The notes below the pieces were generated by a model that had not been told where the DNA came from, searched no databases, and worked only from the letters and a program-made list of their open reading frames with translations. From assembly GCF_032854445.1 (NCBI RefSeq), contig NC_088295.1:92745805-92809804 (forward strand): DNA of 64,000 nt. Direction: 5' to 3'. The translations under genes were made by a program, and so were the position numbers. The stretch is from Liolophura sinensis. Lineage: Eukaryota > Mollusca > Polyplacophora > Chitonida > Chitonidae. This document shows positions 48,037 through 58,600 of the stretch, piece by piece; within the stretch, counting starts at the first letter, position 1; each line of letters opens with the position of its first letter.

Positions 48037-50160
48037 CTTCCTCTGATGTTCTGCAAACACTCTGGCCTCAGAATCGTACTTCTCCTGTAGTCGCTGCCGT
48101 GCTGCCGCCATGGACTCCAGCCTTCTCTGTGCTGTGTTAGAATCTACAAACACATTTGAATTACACGCCAGGCAAGAAAAGCTGAACATTTCTTATCATA
48201 TCTCTTACATTTCTCACCATATCTCTTACATATTTCATACCATCTCTCTTACATTTCTCACCATATCTCTTACATATTTAATAACATATCTCTTACATTT
48301 CTCACCATATCTCTCACATTTCCTAATAGGTGTATATTTCTCCTTTATACATGTACAGTATATTCTCTAACATGGATATCTCTTACACGTCTTTTGTCCT
48401 ATTATTCACACAATATGTAACAGGGTGAATATAAGTGATGCTACCTCTAGGATGATAGGAATTTCCCTTAGTTGAAACAGGGACTAAAAACCCAAGGGCT
48501 GATGGTTCACACCCCAAAAGGGGCTCCTTGTAACAATTGGCACTGCCAGCAGAGCGAGCTGGGGCAGCAATGGCACAGCCAATAATTTGAAGGTGGTTCC
48601 TGTGGTTGTTTCACTGCCCTTGTGATGGGGATATGGTGGAACATAGGCACCAGTTACATGTGCTTGCCGGCAGAGGGGAATTTCTCTTTCCTCCAGCGGT
48701 AGAAGCATGACCCCAGATTTGAAACCCAAAGGTTGATGGCTCAAACCTCAACAGGGTCACCCCAACAGGACATGATATTGGGGTATCTAACAATGTTTAC
48801 CATATCTGAATCCTGTGCTTATGATATTATATATATAAACAAAACAAATAACTTTTTTTAATCTTCAGAAAGCTAACAACTTGGATAAAGACTTGACTAC
48901 AGATCATATGATATTTACATGGATTACCCTATAATCTTACCATACTTCTTCAGGTTTTTCTCTTCCTGTTTCTCCTGAAACTGCCTGAACTTCTGCTCTA
49001 GCTTTCCCCAGAAGAAATAAATCAGTATTGCCCCAAGAAGAAGAAACCAGCCATATTGTTCCAAGACTTGAAGAACTGAAAGGAAATGTCATATATAATA
49101 CATTTTCAGCATCAAGAAGCCCGACAAGCTTTACAGACTAAGACTGGTACTGTTTGTAGCACGATCTGATATCTAACACACAATGTGCCACCAATAAATC
49201 CCATTTGCACATCACAACAAAGCAGAGGTCAGATTAGCATCCAGTGATCAGATTAGCATCCAGTTGTCAGAATTTTTTTTTCAACTTTGGGCAAGTTGAT
49301 GGGGCACGAAAATTTTATCGTACCAAACATTCTCTTTTCAGAGTTGAATGCCCTGTAAACAGCATGTTGAGTGGGATAAATTTTCGTGGCCCATCATACT
49401 GCTTGAAGATGATAAAAAAAATTGTAAACATGGCAGACATTGATTTTAGTTGTCCAATTCGAAAGTTTGAATGGCTGGATTACTGTTGAAGGATGGTTAA
49501 CCAATGCTGGCTTTCACATACTGTATTTTGGGCATTTTAGGAAATCGGTGAATAGCAAAATTAAGGTAGGGTTTGAGCCGTTTTTTTTTTAGTGAAATTG
49601 TCCACTTGGAAGTCTTTAGGACCACAGCTTGGCGTTATGGTAGGAACGTCCAGCTTAGCTTAAGGCTAGGACTTAAACAGCTACCAGTACATTTACAGTC
49701 AGTAATGATATATTGGAAATGTTCAGAAATACTATAGATGCACCTGTACTGGCTTTAGGTCTGCTTTTAGCCCTATTCAATATGACTCCGTGACTTGTTT
49801 AGGTGAGTGAGTGGAGGTATTTCGTTCTTACATGATGCAGGGAAAATATGACATGGGAACACTTCCCCAGTGTTGTAGCGAGATCGGTCCTAAATTGAAC
49901 TGTGCGGGGACGAGCTTCCAGCCTTAAACCAGGTAGCATCTGCAGCGATATTGCGTACGGTAGTAGTTCAGAAATCGTTGGAGCAGTTACGGCTAGTTGC
50001 TGAGGTGAAACAGACAGTGGTAATGTTGTTGTTGTTCTTAACACCGTGGTTTGGCTACCAAGAATGAAGTCAGATAATCACCTATTTGTGAGGTTGAGGG
50101 AGACATGGGCGGAGGTGGAGGTTGCTGGGCTTCTCCGGCTTCTCGGCCCTGAGCATCCAT
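48037..50160 (-). CDS. SELENOS: selenoprotein S (VIMP), N-terminal three exons
   Basis: Selenoprotein S is a single-pass ER membrane protein that recruits VCP/p97 for ER-associated degradation. Exons are 50160-50082, 49075-48941 and 48143-48037, with junctions at ATAG|gtgatt, ttcag|TTCTTC, TATG|gtaaga, ttgtag|ATTCT and GGAAG|gttag. Frames join cleanly and give 107 residues. Residues 1-26 include a PPPPP stretch. YGWFLLLGAILIYFFW at 34-49 is the membrane anchor, followed by a charged coiled coil. R79-x5-A85A86-x2-R89 is the VCP-interacting motif (RX5AAX2R), at the same position as in vertebrates (78-88). The rest, about 80 residues including the Gly-rich tail, the selenocysteine UGA and the SECIS element, should lie at lower coordinates but was not found. 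A CCACG core (plus-strand 50231-50235), the half-site of ER-stress elements, lies 71 bp upstream of the start. Confidence 0.85.
48187..48330. repeat. minisatellite, about 21-bp unit
   Basis: Imperfect copies of CATATCTCTTACATTTCTCAC lie in the intron just upstream (minus-strand sense) of selenoprotein S exon 3. Confidence 0.75.
48430..48790 (-). repeat. two tRNA-like repeat modules in SELENOS intron 2
   Basis: Two direct-repeat modules share AAACCCAAGGGCTGATGGTT / AAACCCAAAGGTTGATGGCT (48489 and 48721) and nearby GGAATTTC blocks. TGATGGTTCACACCCC resembles a Pol III B box. This is possibly a dimeric SINE; orientation and class are uncertain. Confidence 0.4.
49076..50081 (-). other. SELENOS intron 1
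   Basis: The intron is bounded by the donor at 50081 and the acceptor at 49076 (minus strand). A duplicated AGATTAGCATCCAGT occurs at 49231-49265. No other element was recognised. Confidence 0.7.
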
Positions 50161-50235
50161 CCCGAGGTCTCTGTACCGGCAACGATAATCAAAGTCACTG
50201 ATGAGTTAGCTATCTTTCAAATAAATGCAACGTGG

Positions 50236-53200
50236 AAGTGTTTGGGTTTATCCTCAAAATAGCACAGGAAGTGACGTTAAACTTTTAAAGCCGGGGCTCA
50301 AGTGGAGGGGACTAGAGATAAGTTCACTGGGTGATCCGCTGTCATTTCGGGTTTATGAAGATATTTTCCCCATATCTACACAAGTGCACGAAAGTAAGAA
50401 CAATCAACAGTCTTTAAATAAAGTCAATATGTAATACAGTTATTCGAATAGGTCTATATATCAAGACCTATTCATAGTTTCAAGCCCCCAAGCTGGTTCC
50501 AAGCGATTTATAACATGGAGCAAAATGGACGAAATGCTGATTTTGGCTTAGGCCTATTCCTAAATTTCAAATTACTACAGGAAACCTGGGACTAATGCGT
50601 ATACCGGTACTAGTGTTAGATGACGCTGAAACTATCATATTTGAAGGCTAGGCACGCACTGAATACTTTCCCAGAGAGAATTTCTTACCTAAAAGCTATA
50701 TTTTCATTTTTTTTTTTTATGTTAAGATCTACTTCAATGCCTATCTCGTTCACCAGGGTTAAATTCGCCTTGTTTTCACCTCCAGTACTTTAGTCATGTG
50801 AACAAAGAGTGTGCTGCTGGTTGGCCCAGAGTAGCAATGACCACTGTCACCCTTCAGGAGGTTCTGGAGCCAATGACAAAACCATCAGCGATATATATGT
50901 TGTCCTTGGCGTGAGGACACGAAGAGTTGGCATATAGTGTGTGTGTGTGTGCGTGTGTGTGTGTGTGAGAGAGAGAGATCAATACACGCAGTGACAAGAT
51001 TAGGTTTCCAAATGAAACGCGCTCTGACATTGGTTTGGGGCCATCCTTGGCCGAATAAATTTATTATTAAGTTCTGCCAAGTCTATCATCAGAGCAATCT
51101 CGGATTATCACAAGATATTCCGCAAAACACGCTCAGGGAATCAATGTCACATTCACAAAGTAATAATTGTAGCTTGCTTTGAATTATAGCGCAAATATTT
51201 TTAACCTAAAATCTTGGTTGTTATATTTGGTCATGAGATTCTTTGTTCATTATATAGTGTAGTGTACAGATATTTATCTCAGTATTTTTTCCAGTGGTAG
51301 ATTAAGATACCACCCCCACCCTACCGCCATGCACCCCCGCCCCCGTTGCACACCCACCAATCCTTCTCAGATAATACAGAGTCAGGGCTCTTCTTGTCGT
51401 AAATTTACATAGCAACATTAATCATATTGTTGTTTCCTTCGATTCCATTTCTGCGCAAAACTAGAATGTACAGAAATTTGAAGAAATGAAACATATCATC
51501 AGGTAGAAAAATAAAATGTTTCATTCCTGATTGGTATGTTAATATGTATTTATTTGACTATTGTTTAACAACATGCCCAGTCTACAAACTCCCATCCCAA
51601 GTCCAGCTTTGAACCAGCACTTTGCGAGTTCCATCAACTTAAAGACAGTAAAGCAGCTTTAACCATGCACGTGTAGGCTACTATAGACCACGCATGCATG
51701 GCCTGGTCCCTGTCGTCATTTTTTGGTATAGTCTCAGTGGGTCAGACTATTATTCACTAAAACTCTCCACGTTTGTTGCAAAACAGTGCTTGAGTACATG
51801 CATATTTTATTATAAGAACGGCTTTGTTTCATTAATGAATCTGTGGGATTCCTTTAATTGCCATTCCTTTGTGGAAATGATCGAAAGTCTGGCATTGCCA
51901 TGTTTTCTTGTGCTTTAATGATTCATCCAGTTATCCACTTCGCTTTTATATTTAAATGTTCAGTCGTATGTAATGGAGAGTTGTACCTAACTGAAATGAG
52001 TATAAATTGATGACTTATATTATAGTCCTTTTTTTGACTTTCAATTATACAGTGAAATTTCCCAACATGGACACTTCTGAAAAACTGACATCTTGTTGAT
52101 GCTGGCTATGCCTTATGGGTGAGGCAGCCGAGCAACATATAGCGCTGGGCGCATACTATTACAACTCAAAAGGCAAGGATCCATGGGCCCAGAAAAAAAA
52201 GCAAGCATTTCTGGCGACAATTTTTCATTGTTTTGTGTTCCTTTGGTTTTTTTTTTTTTTTTAATTTTTTTATTTTTTCGTTTTTCACCCTTCTGTGGTA
52301 AACTGTATACAGCATGAGGGCTCCGTCCGGGTAGGAGGCAGGTTAATGTGTTTTCACCCATTCTCCCTCTAACATTTGGCTTTATTGAAGAATTATCTTC
52401 AAAATTAACCTAAATATAGAGTATAATGTATAGAGTGTAATTATACTCTAATAATGTATAGAGTGTAATTATACTCCAGTATATTTTTGAAATGCTATAT
52501 ACAACAGTTTATTAACAAATTAAAACTTCCTTTTCAGCTGATTATCTGACCTTAATTACATGGGTATAGTCCTGTGTTCTTTTGGTTCAATATATGTTTC
52601 ATATATATGCTTTTAAATATACATTGGAGCTTATGTCGCTATGGGCATTGAACTGTCTGGTAGGCCGTATTATCTTAAAATAAAAATATTCTCATAAACA
52701 ATTTGTAATGGGATGACAAGTTTTGCAATAGTAATGGATGTTTCAAGATATGTAATGTTATATTTTTCCTATGAAGATAATTTCTAATTTTTGAAAAAGC
52801 AAAATAAAAAAATGCCGTAACAAGAAACCACAGCATTTCCAATATTTCCAAATTTTAAGAATTTAGAGAGGGCTGGTTTGATTTTAAACTGCCAGAGAGC
52901 AGAATATATTTCAGACTAGGGTGACAAATTTGTTGTCATCCTCCACAAACGCAAATGCCAGTCGTGGTCTAATAGATGGTCTTTTCCCCAGCCCAGAAGT
53001 CAGGGTATTGGAGGAGAAAATTGGCTATTGAATTCTTGCACAGTTAGTGCTTCCAATGTTCCCTATATCATTGAAAAACTAATGTGGCAAAATAATGAAT
53101 GATTAAAAGTTTGTATCCAAACATACAAGAAGAAAACAACAACAAGAAAACCCTTCTCAGTTTTCTGCATCGTATTCAAACTACAGTTGCAGACATTTGT

Positions 53201-53794
53201 TCTCAGGGATACTAAATGCAATGTATAAATCATCATTATATACACTAAATGTGTTGCCGTGACTACGCAGACCAGAAAAAGTGAGCACAGACTCAAATTA
53301 ACCATTATTACTTAACAAATGATAGATCAAATAGTATATAATCCTAGTAAAATAAGTATTATAGCAAGCCTAAATAAGTGTAGTATACAGTTGTAAGTCT
53401 GTTAAGTTAAACGTTACTTAAGGACAGTGGTATCCATGTAATACAGGCCTGTATTTTTCAATAAATAAATAATGTGCCTTAACAAGCATAAATCTTGATT
53501 TTCATCTCGCACCTTATAAAGGGGTAGAAAGTAAATGGCGAGAGAGAAATTGCACATCGTCCAAGAGAAAGAAACCTAAAAAACAAAGTATCAGGGTCAT
53601 CAGAAGGGCGAATGAAAACTTTACAAGTAAAAATATTTTCCATATCTATTTACTTATTTTATCAAGATTTAAATTCATTCAAATGTTTGAAGTTTATTTT
53701 GGGCTTTAAGACTTGTGACGTCACAAGGTTTCCTCATGCTCAACACAGCCTTCTTTGTCAGAAAAACTCCTATTATATACCAACAAGTGGCCGT
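50236..53794. other. intergenic, AT-rich
   Basis: This is the spacer between divergent SELENOS and the IkappaB-like gene. It contains (GT)n then (GA)n at about 50937-50978, T-rich runs at 52240-52280, and a duplicated TAATGTATAGAGTGTAATTA at about 52420-52480. No exon was recognised. Confidence 0.55.
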
Positions 53795-53925
53795 ATGTGA
53801 GAAGGGCTGATAGCAACCTGTGGATGGTCGTGGATTTACCCAGGGCTCTGTGCGGTTTCCTTCCACCATAATGCTAGCCGCTGTCGTGTAAGTGAAAGGC
53901 ATAAAACACCAATCAAATAAATAAA
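53795..53925 (+). mobile_element. SINE, family 1, 3' half
   Basis: It reads GTGAGAAGGGCTGATAGCAA, then CCTGTGGATGGTCGTGGATT, CATAATGCTAGCCG, and CACCAATCAAATAAATAAA. This matches the copy at 41325-41494 with a small deletion near the 3' end (TCTTGAGTA region missing). Confidence 0.75.
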
Positions 53926-54354
53926 ATATACCTACAGGTAGAAGATTCCATAAATAATCTTATACGTTCTACGTCTGCTGGTGGTGTGAGTTTGGAGTAC
54001 CTGACACTGCCTTTCAAACATATAAATGCATTTTAATTCCATTTTAAAGGTGTAAAAATATGAGGTCTGTCGTTGATACATGGCACCCCGGTTTCCTCTA
54101 CTCATCAAAGTGATCGCCAGGCGTGTAAGTGAAAACTTCAGGCCCAATAGGGCTTTCCCTTTCGCAACATTACAATAATTGTAACATTCAGACATGCAGA
54201 GTAAACTGAGCTTGTGGTACTTCCCTAAATTATGTAATCTGTGGTCCTACTGTAGCATTTACCCAAATAAAAACGGCATACAGCACATGACTCTGCAGCT
54301 GTATGTCAACACGTGCACGCAATTGTACACGGAAGGTCTGGCGATAAGCGGGAG

Positions 54355-54364
54355 GGGAAGTCCC
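54355..54364. promoter_or_regulatory. kappaB site upstream of the IkappaB-like gene
   Basis: GGGAAGTCCC matches the NF-kappaB consensus GGGRNNYYCC at every position. It lies 1.33 kb before the start codon at 55691, in a GC-richer block (54290-54600). NF-kappaB control of IkappaB genes is a general rule of the pathway; occupancy here is inference. Confidence 0.5.
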
Positions 54365-54378
54365 TGCCGACGTAGACA

Positions 54379-54386
54379 TCACGTGA
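54379..54386. promoter_or_regulatory. TCACGTGA E-box
   Basis: A palindromic TCACGTGA core (USF/MITF/TFEB type) lies 14 bp downstream of the kappaB site. A CGAAACTTTCG palindrome follows at about 54534-54544, overlapping an interferon-response-like GAAACTTTC. Confidence 0.4.
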
Positions 54387-54599
54387 CTGTCCTCAAACTT
54401 CTTCCCTGCGGTCGCCGTAGTTGTGGCAGAGCTGAGGTGGAGGTTGGTAAGGCACAGGTGTGTAACGGCACAGAGTTGACCAGTCATGGGAGGGGTGTTC
54501 GCCCCAAAATAATAAGTAATTGTTATCGTTTGGGCGAAACTTTCGGTCGTTATGGCTTGTAGTACAGTAGTATCCAGCATGGTTTGATTTCAGTGCTGG

Positions 54600-55204
54600 A
54601 TACGATATTTAACGGTGTACAGGTATTAGTGTTACCTTTTTAGGGGAGCGATAGTTCATTACTAGTAACAAGCACGGGGAATCAGTGAAGCAGATGTGAA
54701 CATTGTGGAGCCTTCTTACTGGGTCAGACCATTTTCGAACATAGCAGATTTATATTTAAAGAGGGACTTTAAATCTAAGCAGGGTTATGATTGACATAGC
54801 GTAGCGGGTGACCTCATCACGGTGTGTTGTGCTGTGACAACACTGTTGGAAGTGAAATATAATCCCATATTCTTTGTTGACACTTCCTGTATATCAATTG
54901 GCCTATTGTAGCCTGATGGGATTGCATGGCAGTAGTCTTACTGTATTTCTTGTACTTAATACTGGACTAGAGCTCTTATTCACTTTACGTTCCAGTGAGG
55001 ACCTGGTAAATGTGAGGCTCAGCAGCAGGACTCTGGCATCTTATTCATGTTAAATGTTCCTTTATGATGTAACAGTGTAACTTGGGCTGGAAATTGTTAA
55101 ATGTGTGACAACAGTGGAAGTGGTATATATTGTGTACCCCTTCAGCTTTGGTTTTTTTTTTCTTCTTCTGGATTTTGTGTGTCTGGTTTTGTTCTGAGTG
55201 GAGG
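54600..55204. other. 5' flank or 5' untranslated region of the IkappaB-like gene
   Basis: No tandem repeat or coding signal is seen. The transcription start could not be placed. Confidence 0.45.
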
Positions 55205-55572
55205 CAAGATTTGGTCACACTGCTTGTAGGACATGCATGGATTTGGTGTGACTGCTTACAGAATTTAATCTGACAGCTCAGGGGATTTGGTCTCACTGCT
55301 CAAAAACTGTCTTCACTGCTCAAAGAGTTTTGCCTCTCTGCTCAGAGGATTTGGTCTGACAGCTTAGAGGATTTGGCCTGACTGCTCAGAGGATTTGATT
55401 TGATCACTCACAGAATTTTGTCTGATTCTTCACAGGATTTGGTCTGACTGCTCAGAGGATTTGGTCTGTTTGGTCAGAGGATTTGATCTGACTGCTCAGA
55501 GGATTTGGTCTGACTGCTCAGAGGATTTGGTCTGACTGCCCAGAGGATTTGGTCTGATTGGTCAGAGGATTA
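55205..55572. repeat. minisatellite, 22-bp unit, about 15 copies
   Basis: Unit CTGACTGCTCAGAGGATTTG plus GT, with decayed copies on the left. It lies only about 120 bp before the IkappaB-like start codon, so it may be transcribed in the 5' untranslated region. Confidence 0.85.
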
Positions 55573-55690
55573 AGGCCTAGAGAAAGTGGTACAAAAGCCA
55601 CAGAAGAAATCAAAATTACAGAAGAAGAGAAGCCTTTTTTGATGACAGGTAATATAAATAGAAAAGTTGGGAAAGTGATCACTGTGCACT

Positions 55691-58600
55691 ATGGATGAGT
55701 GCACACAAAGTACGAGGGAAGACTGCAGTGTCTTCAAAAATGCAGAGAAACCAGACAGCGGTCACTGTAAGCTTTCTGTCAAACAGGAAGATGCCCATGA
55801 TATCATCCATAGGTTATCAACCTTATCGTTGACAAAGACCAAAAGTGAAGACACTTGTCCACATCTAATCTCACGAGGTCCACATGGAGGTCGAGCAACT
55901 GCTTTTGGGCAGGCTGAATATCAAGGCAACTGTGACAGTTTTACATCCCAGTCTGACAGCACAGATAAGAAGACTGTATCAGGGAAGAGGGTCTGCGAGG
56001 CTGCAAACGACCAAAGCTACAAGTATAGGCCTACAGAACCGGTCATGGATGAAGACCTCATCAAAGAAATTGTTCATCAGCTTTGTTCCCAGAACTACTT
56101 TCCCGAGCACCTTCTGGCCCCACAGGTGCAGAATGGTGCAAGTCCCTGTGAACAGCCAGCAGTTAATGACAGTGTAACATCAAATGATGATTGTCTGTTC
56201 TCTGACATCACACAGGAAGACCCCGTACCTGTTGGTTGTACAAGTGACACTTGGGGTGCTGAAGAGCTCTCATGTGATGGCCAATCAATGTCATCGGATG
56301 TTATGAATGACATTTTATTTAGTGAGTTAGACAACGAGCTACTGGGTATTGGACACCAAGGAGAATACTCGACCCAAACATTGAGAGGCAACACTTATTG
56401 TTCTGAAACTTTTCTACCAAATACTGCCTTGGGAAATGCACACACAAATATTTTTGTTTGCCGTAAAAGCAGGTCTCTAGATTCTTTACCCTCATTGGAG
56501 GGAGCCCTGGTGGACTCTGGAGTGAGTTTGGAGTGTCAAGAGACCCCCCCTGTGGACAATTACCTATGTTCAGATGGGAGACTGCCCACTCATGGCAGGC
56601 TCGAGGCTTTCCAAAAATATTCTGATCTGAAAAACAGGAGCATCTCCCTAGATCATTTAACAGCACTGCAGCCAAATAACAACCCACTCCAAGATGCCCC
56701 GAAAATCAGCCACATATTTATGGAAGACATTGAGAAGAGTCCAGCTACAAGTGCTAAAAAAGTGGAAACAGAATCATTTGGAAAAACAACAGGGTTAAGT
56801 GGCAATATATCAACAACATGTGCTGAAACAAATGCGCAAGTGATAACAACTCGGACAACATCAAAGTTGGCTATTGCTCAAAAATCTTTTAGTGCTCAGC
56901 TTCCCTGCCCCTTGAACAGACAGGACATCTTAGAACGAGAGAAAAGATGTGATGTGTACAGCAACATTGTTAGTGACTGCAAAGTCTCCGGGGCAAGTTC
57001 CAGTGAGAGGTGCCTTGGTAAATCGAGTGTGAAATTAGACACACCTGTGGAAGAGAACTTTGCTGGCCAGGTGAACTTGAAGCCATATATTGGTGGAAAT
57101 GTTCTTGGAAACCCAAATGTCACAGCAACAGTGGTTGCTCCGATCAACAAATCAGGCATGGCTATCAGGCCAGACATAGTTATCAAATCAGGTATGGCTG
57201 CTCCTGGAAACCAAAATAAGAAGTCAGTCATGGCTGCCCCTGGTAACTCAGTTCAAGCTCTCATTCTCCCACCACATTTTTCTTGTCATTTACCTCAGGC
57301 TCGACCTCCAGTATGTATCTTCCGCTCACCTCCCAAAAATTCTTCACGTACCCAAACACCAAAGCTGATAAAAATTTTGCCAAAGCCGCCTAAAGCACCC
57401 CAGCCAACTGTCACTAATGGAAATCTCTGCAGTACCAGTATTCCCTCAAACCTCTGCTATATGCCTCCAAGCTCATGCAGTATGCCTTCAAACTCCAGCA
57501 GTGTGCCATCAAACCTCTGCAGTTTGCCCACAAACCCCAGCAGTATGCCTCCAAACCCTTGTGGTATGCCTCCAAACCCTTGTGGTATGCCTCCAAACCT
57601 ACAGTCCGCTTACAGAACATTTCAACAACCCATGATTGTAGCAAGAGATAACAAAGACTTACAAACCAACACACAGGTAACTGATGGTCTGATATGGGAT
57701 AACAGACAATCCCACAGCTTATCTGACTCTTGTCAAAGGGTGACACCTGCAGCACTGATGGCCCAACAAATTCAACTACCGCAGAATCCGCGCAACCAAG
57801 GTAAGTAATTTATGTGATAAAATAAGTAGCAGGTATGAGAAAAGTGTAAATCTGTACTGACTCGTCAATTAATTCATTTCACCACAGGTCTTGAAGAAGT
57901 GAGTGCAGGTTTCGCAGTATTGATGGTATGCCTGACTAAATGGGACAGTTCTCACTCAGTTGAGGGTAGTTCTTACACAACTGAGGGTAGTTCTTACACA
58001 ACTGATGGTAGTTCTTACACATCTAATGGAAGTTTTCACACAACTGGTGGTAGTTCTTACACAACTGATGGTAGTTCTCACTCAACTGAGGGTAGTTCTT
58101 ACACAACTGAGGGTAGTTCTTACACAACAGATGGTAGTTTTCACATCACTGAGGGTAGCTCTGACACAATTGAGGGTAGGTCTGACAACTGTGGGTAGGT
58201 CTGACACAACTGTGGGTAGGTCTCACACAACTGGGTGTAGGTCTGACACAACTGAAGATAGGTCTGACACAACTGAGTGTAGGTCGGACACAACAGAGTG
58301 TAGGTCGGACACAACTGGGGATAGGTCTGACACAACTGATGGCAGGTCTGACAACTGTGGGTAGATGTCACTAACACAACTGAGGATAGGTCTGACAGTT
58401 ATGGGTACGCCTGACACAACTGAGGGTATGTCTGACACAACTGATGGCAGGTCTGACACAACTGAGGGTAGGTCTTACACAACTGTAGGTAGGTCTTACA
58501 CAACTGTGGGTGGGTGTTGCACAACTGAGGGTAGGTCTGACAACTGATGGCAGGTCTGACACAACTGAGGGTAGGTCTTACACAACTGTGGGTAGGTCTT

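Noticed and set aside
49799-50044. 81-codon minus-strand frame in SELENOS intron 1
   Set aside because: It lies between two well-supported SELENOS exons and has no acceptor that would join it in frame; no homology.
57888-57898. An 11-nt microexon between CACCACAG and GTGAGT in the IkappaB-like gene
   Set aside because: Its inclusion would shift the frame of the next exon and hit a stop; direct splicing 57800 to 59892 keeps the ankyrin frame.
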